Shown one piece after another: positions 17,992 through 25,669 of a DNA stretch of 64,000 nucleotides. This DNA comes from Phycisphaerales bacterium (GTDB lineage: Bacteria > Planctomycetota > Phycisphaerae > Phycisphaerales > UBA1924): assembly GCA_029260345.1 (NCBI GenBank), contig JAJDDK010000007.1:190226-254225 (forward strand). The letters are read 5' to 3'. The number at the start of each line of letters is the position of its first letter. Position 1 is the first letter of the stretch. Both the position numbers and the translations under genes were made by a program. The notes under the pieces were generated by a model. The model was not told the origin of the DNA. It searched no databases and saw nothing but the letters and a program-made list of their open reading frames with translations.

Positions 17992-18360
17992 ATGCCGCCC
18001 GATCAGGAATCACACGTCCAGAGCGATCGCATCGAGCGCCTGCGCGGCTACCGCGTTTACAAACCCCGCGTGCGCGATCTCGCCGGCGATTTCGCGCTGA
18101 TGGCGAAAAACCTGCAACGCACGAAGCGATCGATCGGCAGCGCCAGCCGCGCGTGGGCGGCGTGCTGCCCCGACAAACTCCTCGCGCGCACCGCCGTCGT
18201 CTCCATGACCCGCGGCGTCCTCACCATCAGCGCCGACGACAGCTCTACAAGATTTGAACTCGACCGCTGGCTCCGCTCCGGCGGCGAACACGAGTTAATC
18301 ACTTCAGCGACGACATCAATCCGAAAAATCAAGATCGTAGTGCGCGCAAAGGGGCGCTAA
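17992..18360 (+). CDS. DUF721 (DciA-like) protein
   Basis: About 122 residues. The C-terminal 85 residues look like a DUF721/DciA domain: SRAWAACCPDKLLARTAVVS, then GVLTISADDSSTRFELDRWL. DciA proteins are the ancestral loaders of the replicative helicase DnaB in bacteria lacking DnaC/DnaI. ATG 17992 (MPPDQESHVQ) directly follows a repeat element; upstream in-frame codons translate that repeat. No replication genes are adjacent, so the role is family-based. Confidence 0.7.
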   Translation: MPPDQESHVQSDRIERLRGYRVYKPRVRDLAGDFALMAKNLQRTKRSIGSASRAWAACCPDKLLARTAVVSMTRGVLTISADDSSTRFELDRWLRSGGEHELITSATTSIRKIKIVVRAKGR

Positions 18361-18388
18361 ACCAATGGCGCCGAGTTTCCAACGGTGC

Positions 18389-18415
18389 CGTGGTCTACCG
18401 CCCCGGTAGGCCACG
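18389..18415. repeat. CGTGG/CCACG hairpin, inner stem CTACCG/CGGTAG
   Basis: Intergenic palindrome: outer CGTGG (18389-18393) and CCACG (18411-18415), inner stem CTACCG/CGGTAG around CCC. A member of the interspersed family with variable inner stems. Confidence 0.85.
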
Positions 18416-18491
18416 CGTTGAGTGACAATCCATCATGCCCACGCAAGCAATCTGAGCGAACCACGAGCCTCAGTGAAGCGAACAACAAGCC

Positions 18492-18950
18492 ATGACGGAC
18501 TCTGAACTACTCCGAGCATACCTCGCCAGCCACGACGCAAACTGCGCAAGTTGCAAATACCAGCTTCGTGGCGTTGACGGTCACGTTTGCCCTGAATGTG
18601 GCGATCGTATTGAACTGGAAATAAAGTCCTACGGGCCGCGGTTGGCTCCATGGTTGTTTGCACTTCTATTCACTGCCGCATTCGGCGGCTTCCATTGGCT
18701 TATGCTGATCTCTTTTAGCGTCAGCGCCTTGTTTTACTATGTGGGATCGTTTAGTTGGCTCGACGACTCGTTCATGTATTTGATTGGATCGCTTCCCTTC
18801 ACAATCACACTACCCCTTCTTCTTTTTCGGCGGCGCGCGTTTTTGCGCCGACCCAGGCGCCGACAATGGGTTTGGGCGACGCTTCTTGTGGGCGCCTACG
18901 TCGTATTTGAGTCACTATGGATGTGGATGATGTTTGGGCTTGCCTGGTGA
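18492..18950 (+). CDS. Zinc-ribbon membrane protein (CxxCxYxLRG...CPECG)
   Basis: 152 residues. The N-terminus carries a treble-clef/zinc-ribbon of the form CASCKYQLRG...CPECG (residues about 17-37), followed by four hydrophobic helices. The next gene encodes the same ribbon and overlaps it by 4 bp, so the two are probably translationally coupled. Similar ribbons recur in a third gene at 47497-48096. Base composition is lower in GC than the neighbours. Function unknown. Confidence 0.75.
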   Translation: MTDSELLRAYLASHDANCASCKYQLRGVDGHVCPECGDRIELEIKSYGPRLAPWLFALLFTAAFGGFHWLMLISFSVSALFYYVGSFSWLDDSFMYLIGSLPFTITLPLLLFRRRAFLRRPRRRQWVWATLLVGAYVVFESLWMWMMFGLAW

Positions 18951-19477
18951 AACCGACCCATCCAACCCGAAAGCGTCGGCTGACTGAGTTTCAACAAACT
19001 CGCTTGCGTCGCTATCTCGCAGATCGCGACGTTCCCTGCCCGCGCTGCGAATACAACCTTCGTGGCCTCAAATCCGACACCTGCCCTGAGTGTGGCGAGC
19101 CCCTCAGCTACACGAAAGTCAAACGCGGCCTGCCGCGCCCAAATGACGCCTCGATGGACGCCACGGAGCTGAGCCTCGAAGTCATCCGAGGCATTGCGTC
19201 ACTAATTAGTCTTGAACTGGTCTTTGCGTTCATCCTCATGTTGATCGCATTCTTCCTGCGGAAGGGTGTTTCCACAATTGCGGTATGGGGATTCGGAGCC
19301 GCGGTAGCAGTCGCACTCTTCGCTCGCATCGCCTCAACCCGATTTCTCTTGCAGATCGAGCGCCGACCGCACCAATTTTCCGAACTGCCGCGAAGTGCAA
19401 AATGGACGATCGCCGTCACCGCTGTCGTTGTAGCGCTCGCCGTGCTGGTTGCGGTCACCATTGCCTGGATTTCCTAA
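18947..19477 (+). CDS. Zinc-ribbon membrane protein (second of a coupled pair)
   Basis: About 176 residues: N-terminal ribbon CPRCEYNLRGLKSDTCPECG, then a charged linker and three hydrophobic segments. The proposed start is GTG 18947, overlapping the previous stop as GTGA; ATG 18917, inside the upstream gene, is an alternative adding ten residues. Cysteine spacing (CxxC...CxxC) suggests one Zn site. Function unknown. Confidence 0.72.
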   Translation: MKPTHPTRKRRLTEFQQTRLRRYLADRDVPCPRCEYNLRGLKSDTCPECGEPLSYTKVKRGLPRPNDASMDATELSLEVIRGIASLISLELVFAFILMLIAFFLRKGVSTIAVWGFGAAVAVALFARIASTRFLLQIERRPHQFSELPRSAKWTIAVTAVVVALAVLVAVTIAWIS

Positions 19478-19509
19478 GAATCGCCGCAATCCAAGAATTA
19501 ACGCACAAC

Positions 19510-19543
19510 CGTGGCTCTTCCCGGCGCGCCGGGACGAACCACG
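19510..19543. repeat. CGTGG/CCACG hairpin, inner stem TCCCGGC/GCCGGGA
   Basis: Outer CGTGG 19510-19514 and CCACG 19539-19543; the inner palindrome is TCCCGGC GC GCCGGGA. Same family as 18389-18415 with a different inner stem. Confidence 0.85.
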
Positions 19544-19577
19544 CCACCCCATCTCTGATATTCAAATTCTCCCTCCT

Positions 19578-19617
19578 CCACCCCCCCTCCGTCTTCCCCC
19601 GCGTTCAATCTCTCCCC
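19578..19617. repeat. CCTCCGTCTTCC-CCGCGTTCAATCTCTC dispersed repeat
   Basis: A pyrimidine-rich stretch that recurs almost unchanged at 21891-21938. It lies directly before the SpoVR gene, and a shorter inverted relative lies just after it (about 21247-21272). Confidence 0.65.
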
Positions 19618-19684
19618 CTCTTCAAACGACCCATTTCCGCAACGTCTCAACCCTCCCCCGCCCCTCTGACCGATACCATTGACC

Positions 19685-21238
19685 ATGACCGTCCGCAGCA
19701 ACACGGACCTGTCCGCCGTTCTTCGCGATCACATGGTCGCGATCAAGGCCAAGGCCACCGAATATGGCCTCGACTTCTTCGAGGTCGTCTTCGAAGTTCT
19801 TGACTTCGACACCATGAACCAGATCGCGGCGTTCGGGGGCTTCCCCATCCGCTACCCGCACTGGCGCTGGGGGATGGAGTACGAAAAACTCCGCAAGCGC
19901 GACGCCTACGGCATGGGCCGCATTTACGAGATGGTCATCAACAACGACCCCTCGTACGCCTACCTCCAGGAATCCAACTCCGTCACTGATCAGAAGCTGG
20001 TCATGGCCCACGTCTACGGCCACTCGGATTTCTTCAAGTGCAACGCATGGTTCAGCCAGACCAACCGGCGCATGATGGACGAGATGGCCAACCACGCGAC
20101 GCGCGTGCGGAGGCACATCGAACGCCAAGGCGCGGAGAACGTCGAACGCTTCATTGATCTGTGCCTTTCGGTTGAACATCTCATCGATCCGCACTCCATG
20201 TTCGTGCGCCGCGAAGACCGGCGCGGCGGGCCCGAACCCCACAACCGCCGGCGCACCGATCAGGATCGCTACGAGGGCGAACGCTATCCCGCGAAGTCCT
20301 ACATGGACCCTTTCATCAATCCGCGCGAAAAACTCGAAGAAGAGAAACGCGCCAAAGCCGAAGCCGCCGAAGCCAAACGGCAGAAATTCCCGCACGAACC
20401 CGCGCGCGATGTGCTGCTCTTTCTGCTGCGCCACGCACCGCTGGAAGCATGGCAGGTGGACATCCTCTCGATCATCCGCGATGAGGCGTACTACTACGCC
20501 CCGCAGGGCATGACGAAGATCATGAACGAGGGCTGGGCGACCTACTGGCACTCCAAACTCATGACGAGCCACTTCCTGCACGCCAGCGAGATCATCGACT
20601 ACGCGCAGCAGCACTCCGGCGTGCTCGCCATGCAGCCCGGCGGCTTCAACCCGTACAAAATCGGCGTCGAGCTCTTCAAAGACATTGAACGGCGCTGGAA
20701 CACCGGCCAGCACGGGCACGAGTGGGAGCGCCTGGACTCCATCGGCGCCAAGATGGCCTACGACGACAAGTCTATGCAGGGGCGCGACAAAATCTTCGAA
20801 GTGCGGCGGATCTACAACGACGTCAACTTCGTCGATGAGTTCCTCACCGAAGAATTTGCGCACGAACACAAACTCTTCGTCTCGCGCCCGGACCGGTCCA
20901 CGGGAGAGCAGCGGATCGCGAGCCGCGACTTTGAGCAGATCAAGCAGACGCTGCTCTACCGCCTCTCCAACATGGGCCAGCCGATCCTCTACGTCGTCGA
21001 CGCCAACTACCTCAATCGCGGCGAGCTCTACCTCGCCCACCAATGGAACGGCCTCGACATGGAGATCGCAACGGCGGTCGAAGTGCTGAAAAACCTCCGC
21101 CTCCTCTGGGGCCGCCCCGTCCACCTCCAGGCCCGAATCGACGACGACCAGCGCCTCTTCACCTGCGCCGACCCCGACGAACAGCCGAAGCAGGAGAAGA
21201 TCACGGAGGAAACTCCGGCGCCGGCGCATGGGGTGTGA
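19685..21238 (+). CDS. SpoVR family protein
   Basis: About 517 residues, the usual length for SpoVR/YcgB. Family stretches: GLDFFEVVFEVLD, MNQIAAFGGFPIRYPHWRWG, AYLQESNSVTDQKLVMAHVY, VYGHSDFFKCNAWF, and NEGWATYWHSKLM. Start ATG 19685 is preferred over TTG 19679. In many bacteria spoVR sits beside yeaH/DUF444 and the PrkA kinase in a stress operon; neither partner is in this window. Cytoplasmic; biochemical function unresolved. Confidence 0.93.
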   Translation: MTVRSNTDLSAVLRDHMVAIKAKATEYGLDFFEVVFEVLDFDTMNQIAAFGGFPIRYPHWRWGMEYEKLRKRDAYGMGRIYEMVINNDPSYAYLQESNSVTDQKLVMAHVYGHSDFFKCNAWFSQTNRRMMDEMANHATRVRRHIERQGAENVERFIDLCLSVEHLIDPHSMFVRREDRRGGPEPHNRRRTDQDRYEGERYPAKSYMDPFINPREKLEEEKRAKAEAAEAKRQKFPHEPARDVLLFLLRHAPLEAWQVDILSIIRDEAYYYAPQGMTKIMNEGWATYWHSKLMTSHFLHASEIIDYAQQHSGVLAMQPGGFNPYKIGVELFKDIERRWNTGQHGHEWERLDSIGAKMAYDDKSMQGRDKIFEVRRIYNDVNFVDEFLTEEFAHEHKLFVSRPDRSTGEQRIASRDFEQIKQTLLYRLSNMGQPILYVVDANYLNRGELYLAHQWNGLDMEIATAVEVLKNLRLLWGRPVHLQARIDDDQRLFTCADPDEQPKQEKITEETPAPAHGV

Positions 21239-21334
21239 GGGGACTGGTTTGGACGCGGAGGTAGACGGAGGGGATCTAAGAGTTATCACAAACCCGCGCG
21301 AACCATTCAGGTCCTTGATCGTCTAATTCGCCGA

Positions 21335-21775
21335 ATGATCCATATACGCTTGTGGGCCATCTTGTTCATGGTTGTCCTGCTTGGAACCGCCGCCGGATTG
21401 TATTCATTCAGCCGCTGGACGAGCAGCGGTCCAACTCCCGCAATCTATGGAAGCGGGATGTGGGAAACAGTGAATCTTGGGCCACGCGAAGATCTTGGCG
21501 CCGATGACTTGATTGCATCCACGGAACGCGCGGTCGAATTAGCGAAGAAATTCTTCGACACAAGGAATCTTGTCGGCTTGACCTCTGATCAGGTTCGGCA
21601 AGTCGTCGGACAACCGAAGTCTTGGAATACTTCATACGCCTTTCCGTTCTACGGGCACGATCATCCCAGTTCAATCGTGTATCGATTTGATACCGGCGCA
21701 TTTGGCTGGGAGTTCGAAATTGTCTTTGACAACGAAGGCAAGTCGACGAATGTTGTACACAAGCCAATTGAATGA
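21335..21775 (+). CDS. Small membrane-anchored protein, possibly BamE/SmpA-like fold
   Basis: 146 residues with an N-terminal transmembrane/signal segment (LWAILFMVVLLGTAAGLYSF). The C-terminal half (NLVGLTSDQVRQVVGQPKSW ... YRFDTGAFGWEFEIVFDNEG) resembles the helix-then-sheet pattern of SmpA/OmlA (BamE-like) domains, where a GxTxxQVxxxxGxP motif is typical. No lipobox cysteine is present. This is a weak fold suggestion. Function unknown. Confidence 0.55.
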   Translation: MIHIRLWAILFMVVLLGTAAGLYSFSRWTSSGPTPAIYGSGMWETVNLGPREDLGADDLIASTERAVELAKKFFDTRNLVGLTSDQVRQVVGQPKSWNTSYAFPFYGHDHPSSIVYRFDTGAFGWEFEIVFDNEGKSTNVVHKPIE

Positions 21776-21806
21776 ATCGTGTAATACGCTGTGCGCTTTA
21801 GGGTGG

Positions 21807-21830
21807 CATGCCCACGTCTTCGTGGGCATG
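21807..21830. repeat. Perfect 10-bp hairpin CATGCCCACG/CGTGGGCATG
   Basis: Ten-base perfect stem around a TCTT loop. A nearly identical stem with a GGGA loop is at 39948-39971. Confidence 0.85.
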
Positions 21831-21890
21831 GTTGCGCGCCCATTGCAGAATTGCGCGCCGAACTGAATACTAAGTGCGCCCGGCGTCACT

Positions 21891-21986
21891 CCCCCCACTC
21901 CACCACCTCCGTCTTCCTCCGCGTTCAATCTCTCTCCCAGACCAGCGACGAACCATGCCCACGTCCGCCTGCGGCGGATGGGCATG
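21891..21986. repeat. CTCCGTCTTCCTCCGCGTTC repeat and nested hairpin
   Basis: Second copy of the 19578 repeat (21891-21938), then a nested hairpin at 21954-21986: outer CATGCCCA/TGGGCATG, inner TCCGCC/GGCGGA around TGC. Confidence 0.75.
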
Positions 21987-22035
21987 CCACCCGATTGTTG
22001 TTCAATCGCGGCGCCGCTTCCCCTACAATCTCCGC

Positions 22036-22299
22036 ATGACCTGTTGCGGCGGGCCGCGGAATGCGCCCGATCTTGATCCTGACTTTGAAGGCCCGAGCGA
22101 CGCGGATATCGATCGCTTCAGCGATGAAACGCGCGTCTGCCCCTCCTGCAAGACCGAAGTGTGGGACGACGCGTCCATCTGCCCGTCCTGCGGCCTCGTG
22201 CTTGATGACGCGACCAGTCGCAGCGGTTTCAAAGGCGCCGTCATCACCGCCGGCCTTATCGCTGGAGGGGTCGCGTTTTTCCTGGTGTTCGTGCTCTGA
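22036..22299 (+). CDS. Small zinc-ribbon protein with C-terminal membrane anchor
   Basis: 87 residues from ATG 22036 (MTCCGGPRNA). A two-knuckle zinc ribbon VCPSCKTEVWDDASICPSCG in the middle is followed by a single hydrophobic helix at the extreme C-terminus (VITAGLIAGGVAFFLVFVL), so it is a tail-anchored-like topology. Upstream in-frame codons to 21874 translate repeat DNA. Function unknown. Confidence 0.65.
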   Translation: MTCCGGPRNAPDLDPDFEGPSDADIDRFSDETRVCPSCKTEVWDDASICPSCGLVLDDATSRSGFKGAVITAGLIAGGVAFFLVFVL

Positions 22300-22472
22300 T
22301 CAGAGCCGCGAGCGCAAGCGACCGGTCGGGACAGTGTGTGTCAAGTCGGTGAACGCCGGACTGACGGCGCGCGTCGAACTCGAACAATCGAAATCGCACG
22401 TTCTAATTCAGTCGATTGCGACGGTGTTGAATGGCGTCGCCGCGACCCCGCGCTTGCGCTTGGGGCTCTGAT
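22297..22472. mobile_element. Candidate MITE-like element with 22-bp inverted ends
   Basis: The left end ATCAGAGCCGCGAGCGCAAG and the reverse complement of the right end ATCAGAGCCCCAAGCGCAAG match over about 22 bp with two differences, enclosing about 130 bp of noncoding sequence. It begins at the stop codon region of the preceding gene. It could instead be two oppositely oriented copies of a short repeat, since one lone copy occurs at 17599-17632. Confidence 0.45.
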
Positions 22473-22475
22473 TCT

Positions 22476-22745
22476 CCTCTCCCTCTGGGAGAGGATGTCA
22501 TTGCGCAGCAATGACAGGTGAGGGCCGAGTGTTGTGCGCGGGGATCATGTTGTAGATGATTGAAGGAAGAGACTCGGCCCTCATCCGTCGATGCTTCGCA
22601 TCGCCACCTTCTCCCAAGGGGAGAAGGAAATTTGGCCCTCATCCGTCAATGCTTTGCATTGACACCTTCTCCCAATTGGAGAAGGGAATGCAGGCCCTCA
22701 CCCGTCGACGCTTTGCGTCGCCACCCTCTCCCAGAGGGAGAGGGG
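22476..22745. repeat. CTCTCCC-type repeat cluster, including three tandem copies
   Basis: One element at 22476-22530 (inner stem GTCATTGC/GCAATGAC) and three in tandem at 22574-22627, 22633-22686 and 22692-22745, each about 59 bp apart. Inner stems are CGATGC/GCATCG, GTCAATGC/GCATTGAC and CGACGC/GCGTCG, each around a three-base loop; the outer stem varies between CTTCTCCC/GGGAGAAG and CCTCTCCC/GGGAGAGG. No gene. Confidence 0.85.
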
Positions 22746-24248
22746 TTATTCCTGCTCGAACAAACTCGCCATCAGCAGCACGCCCCAGCCGTTGGGGAGG
22801 TTGCCTGCGTACGGGCCTGATTCACAGTCGTAATTGTGCACGCCGGCGATGTCGAGGTGGCACCACGGTGTGCCCTCTTTCACGAAGTAGCTCAGGAACG
22901 CCGCGCCCTGGATCGGGTGCGCCTTGCGGTTCGGGTTCGAATTCAGGATGTCCGCGATGGGGCTCTTCATCATGTCGCAGTATTCGGGATGGTGCGGCAA
23001 GCGCCAAACGCGCTCGCCGCTCTCCTCTGCCGCGGTTTCGAAGCGGGCGCGCAGGGCGTCGTCTTCGCACCACAAACCTGCATACGTCGAGCCGAGCGCC
23101 GTCACGACGCCGCCGGTCAGCGTGGCCATATCCACAATGAATCCCGGCTTTTCCTTGTCGCACGCCCAGCACAGCGCATCGGCCATGACAAGGCGGCCTT
23201 CCGCATCCGTGTTCGTCACTTCAACCGTCACGCCGTTACGGAAGGTGAGAACGTCGTCCGGGCGGTACGCGTTGTTCGACACACTGTTCTCCGCCGCGGC
23301 GAGCAAGCACACGACCGGGCGCTTTGGCTTGACCACCGTTGCAATCGCGTGCATCGCCGCGAGAGCCGCGCATCCACCGTCTTTGTCCTCTTTCATGCCC
23401 TTCATCGAGTTGGACGGCTTCAGTGAGAGGCCGCCGGTGTCATACGTGATCGTCTTGCCAACGATCACGGCGGGCGTCGCGCCCTTCTTCGCCTGCTTTG
23501 GCTTGTATTCAATCCGAATGAGGCACGCGGCGTTCTCGCTCGCTTTGCCGACATTGATCAGACCGGTGAGTTTTTCTTTTTCGAGTTCCGCGCCTTTGAT
23601 GACGCGCACGGAGAGCGTGTCCACGCCGCGCGAAATACGCCGAGCTTCACTTGCCATCCATTCCGGCGTCGCAATATTCGGCGGTGTGTTCGCCCACGTG
23701 CGGCACAGGTTCGCCGACTCCGCAAGTCCCAGCCCGCGCGTCATACCCTTTTCAAATGCCTTGTCGCTGGAACGAAGCTGAATCTTCGGCTTCTTCTGAT
23801 CTTTGCCGTTGCCGTTGGCGCTGCCCTTGAAGGTCTTCGTATCCCATGCGAGCAGACCGAAGCATTCGCCAGCTGCAACGCCCGCGCGCAGGGCGTCGGC
23901 TTTGGCTTCCTTGAGAGGCCCGGAAAGTTCAATCGCAATGCGCTCGTCCTTCGTCGCCGCAAATCGCTTGGCGGCGCCGGCTAGCGCATTGCGCACGCCG
24001 CGCGCTTTGAATTTCTTCTTGTCGCCAAGCCCAACGATCAAAATGCGCACGTCGCCGGCAAATGTCTCAACCACGGAGCCGAATTCACCCGTGCATTCCG
24101 GTCGCTTGCACGCCTTGGCGATGTCATTGCCGCCTTTGAGCTTCTTCGTCGCGGCGTCAGGCGTCACGTCGCCCTTTTCTGGCTTGAAAACGCCGACAAT
24201 CATCGCCTGCACATCACCACGACTCGACACACGCACGGATTCGAACAT
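22746..24248 (-). CDS. pepA: Leucyl aminopeptidase (M17, PepA)
   Basis: Cytosolic two-metal aminopeptidase, 500 residues. The catalytic C-terminal half contains GKTITYDTGGLSLKPS (metal-binding Lys/Asp and second Lys), MKEDKDGG (Asp) and the signature NTDAEGRLVMADAL (Asp, Glu, Arg). The N-terminal regulatory/DNA-binding-like half is typical. The first residue of the signature loop is T instead of the frequent G (GKT vs GKG), a minor change. It ends directly at the three tandem repeats. Confidence 0.95.
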   Translation of the reverse strand: MFESVRVSSRGDVQAMIVGVFKPEKGDVTPDAATKKLKGGNDIAKACKRPECTGEFGSVVETFAGDVRILIVGLGDKKKFKARGVRNALAGAAKRFAATKDERIAIELSGPLKEAKADALRAGVAAGECFGLLAWDTKTFKGSANGNGKDQKKPKIQLRSSDKAFEKGMTRGLGLAESANLCRTWANTPPNIATPEWMASEARRISRGVDTLSVRVIKGAELEKEKLTGLINVGKASENAACLIRIEYKPKQAKKGATPAVIVGKTITYDTGGLSLKPSNSMKGMKEDKDGGCAALAAMHAIATVVKPKRPVVCLLAAAENSVSNNAYRPDDVLTFRNGVTVEVTNTDAEGRLVMADALCWACDKEKPGFIVDMATLTGGVVTALGSTYAGLWCEDDALRARFETAAEESGERVWRLPHHPEYCDMMKSPIADILNSNPNRKAHPIQGAAFLSYFVKEGTPWCHLDIAGVHNYDCESGPYAGNLPNGWGVLLMASLFEQE

Positions 24249-24535
24249 TCGGGAGGCTCCTTTGGATCAGTAGTCTGATGTGCGAGGGTACCGAGTGCGC
24301 CGCGCCGCGTTTCTCCCTCTTTTTGGATCTTCTTCACTCGCTCTCCCACCGGGAGAGGGCCGGGGTGAGGGGCTACACACTCCGCGGCGCCTACGTGAAC
24401 GACACATGCAAGCGAATGAATGAGGGAACACCGGAGACCCCTCGCCCGCCACCGCTGCGCGGCGTCGACCTCTCCCGTGGGGAGAGGTGGGGATCGCTGC
24501 TCCTCCGCGTTGTTTGATCCCGCTACGCTGTCTGC
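24249..24535. repeat. Intergenic region with two CTCTCCC-type repeats
   Basis: Divergent gap between pepA and the HIT gene. Holds a partial repeat (24338-24371, CTCTCCCACCGGGAGAG) and a fuller one (24436-24488, ending CTCTCCCGTGGGGAGAG). No other feature recognised. Confidence 0.75.
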
Positions 24536-25117
24536 ATGCCTGATGGATCGCAACGACCGCCGCGCGATACGGACCCCATGGCGCTGCACGCGCCGTGGCG
24601 CGATCAGTACATGCAGGATCTCTCCGACGAGAGCAAACGCTCTGAATCGGTGTCGCTCCCCGATTTTCTCAGCGACTATTGGTCGAAGCCGCACGACGAT
24701 GAGAAGAATCTCGTGGTGCTGCGCGCCGGTGAAGGCGACTGTGGCGGCATGGTGCTCCTCAACAAATATCCGTACGCCAGTGGTCATCTCATGGCGGCGC
24801 TGGGCGAAGCTCGCCCGCGATTGCTGGATTATTCAGCCGACCAGCGTGCCGCACTGTGGCGCCTGACGGACATCGCCGTGCAACTCGTCGAGAAGACGCT
24901 TGAGCCGCAAGGTGTGAATTTCGGCGTGAATCAGGGGTCGGCCGCCGGCGCCGGTTTGCCCGGCCATTTGCACGTCCACATCGTTCCCCGCTGGGGCGGT
25001 GATGTGAATTTCATGGCCGTGGTCGGGCGCGTGCGCGTGATACCGTCCGCGCTGGAGACGATGGCGTGCCGTTATCGCGACACCTGGGCGCGGCTCGGCG
25101 CTTCCCCACCTCGCTGA
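24536..25117 (+). CDS. HIT-domain hydrolase/phosphorylase
   Basis: 193 residues; histidine-triad motif GHLHVHIVPRW near the C-terminal third, preceded by LLNKYPYASGHLM, the pattern of Ap4A phosphorylase-like HIT proteins. Acts on nucleotides bearing an alpha-phosphate leaving group; the exact substrate is unknown. The start may be ATG 24536 or ATG 24578 (MALHAPWRDQ), the latter closer to usual family length. Confidence 0.9.
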   Translation: MPDGSQRPPRDTDPMALHAPWRDQYMQDLSDESKRSESVSLPDFLSDYWSKPHDDEKNLVVLRAGEGDCGGMVLLNKYPYASGHLMAALGEARPRLLDYSADQRAALWRLTDIAVQLVEKTLEPQGVNFGVNQGSAAGAGLPGHLHVHIVPRWGGDVNFMAVVGRVRVIPSALETMACRYRDTWARLGASPPR

Positions 25118-25188
25118 ACCAACGCACGAGCATTCACTCGTGCGTTGAAGCAAGGCAAGGAAGCATTCCTGTGGTTTGAAAGTCAGTT

Positions 25189-25545
25189 TCAGGCGGCGCG
25201 CCGGCGCTCAAATGCGAGCGCCACGCGGTATCCGCATCCGGCAGGCGTGCAACGGACGACTCGTCCATCGCACCAGACGCCCGTCGCCGGGCAAGTGCGC
25301 ACTCGGAGGTGCGCTCCTGGCGCCATCGGCGCATCGGAAAGAGCAGCGAGCCCCCCCGCGCTCTCATCCAAGAGGTGCAGCCGCACCACGACCGGCGCTT
25401 TCATGCCGTCGCATTGCATCGCTTCGAGCGTTCCAATGGCCGGATGACGCTCGCAGGAACGACGCTCAAATCGGAGCGGCGCCGGCGGGTCGGCCAGTTC
25501 CTTGGGCAACGAAGCGGGTTTCTGCGACCGGGAGACGACGTTCAT
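25189..25545 (-). CDS. PilZ-like protein (candidate c-di-GMP binding)
   Basis: About 118 residues from ATG 25545, which has an excellent GGAGG Shine-Dalgarno. Contains FERRSCERHP (RxxxR-type element) and LLDESAGGLAALS, corresponding to the D/NxSxxG part of PilZ domains that bind cyclic di-GMP. The remainder forms short beta-strands (HLRVRTCPATGVWCDGRVVR). Stand-alone PilZ proteins regulate motility or envelope functions; flagellar genes lie 3 kb away but in another operon. Confidence 0.7.
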   Translation of the reverse strand: MNVVSRSQKPASLPKELADPPAPLRFERRSCERHPAIGTLEAMQCDGMKAPVVVRLHLLDESAGGLAALSDAPMAPGAHLRVRTCPATGVWCDGRVVRCTPAGCGYRVALAFERRRAA

Positions 25546-25669
25546 GTCGCCCTCCTTTGCATTGATTGTGCCACGCATCCATGCGCGGCGACCATCCGTA
25601 TCGGGCCTGCAAAGGTCCGACTTCACTGCGCGATCGTCAGAGTCTGAAAAAAATCGAGGTGGACTGCGC

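Noticed and set aside
19622-21289. 555-residue open frame antisense to SpoVR
   Set aside because: Shadow of a conserved family protein on the other strand, no motif recognised.
22574-22745. Three evenly spaced repeats as a CRISPR array
   Set aside because: The repeat text is palindromic on a large scale, variable in its middle, with only about 5 bp between copies and no cas genes.
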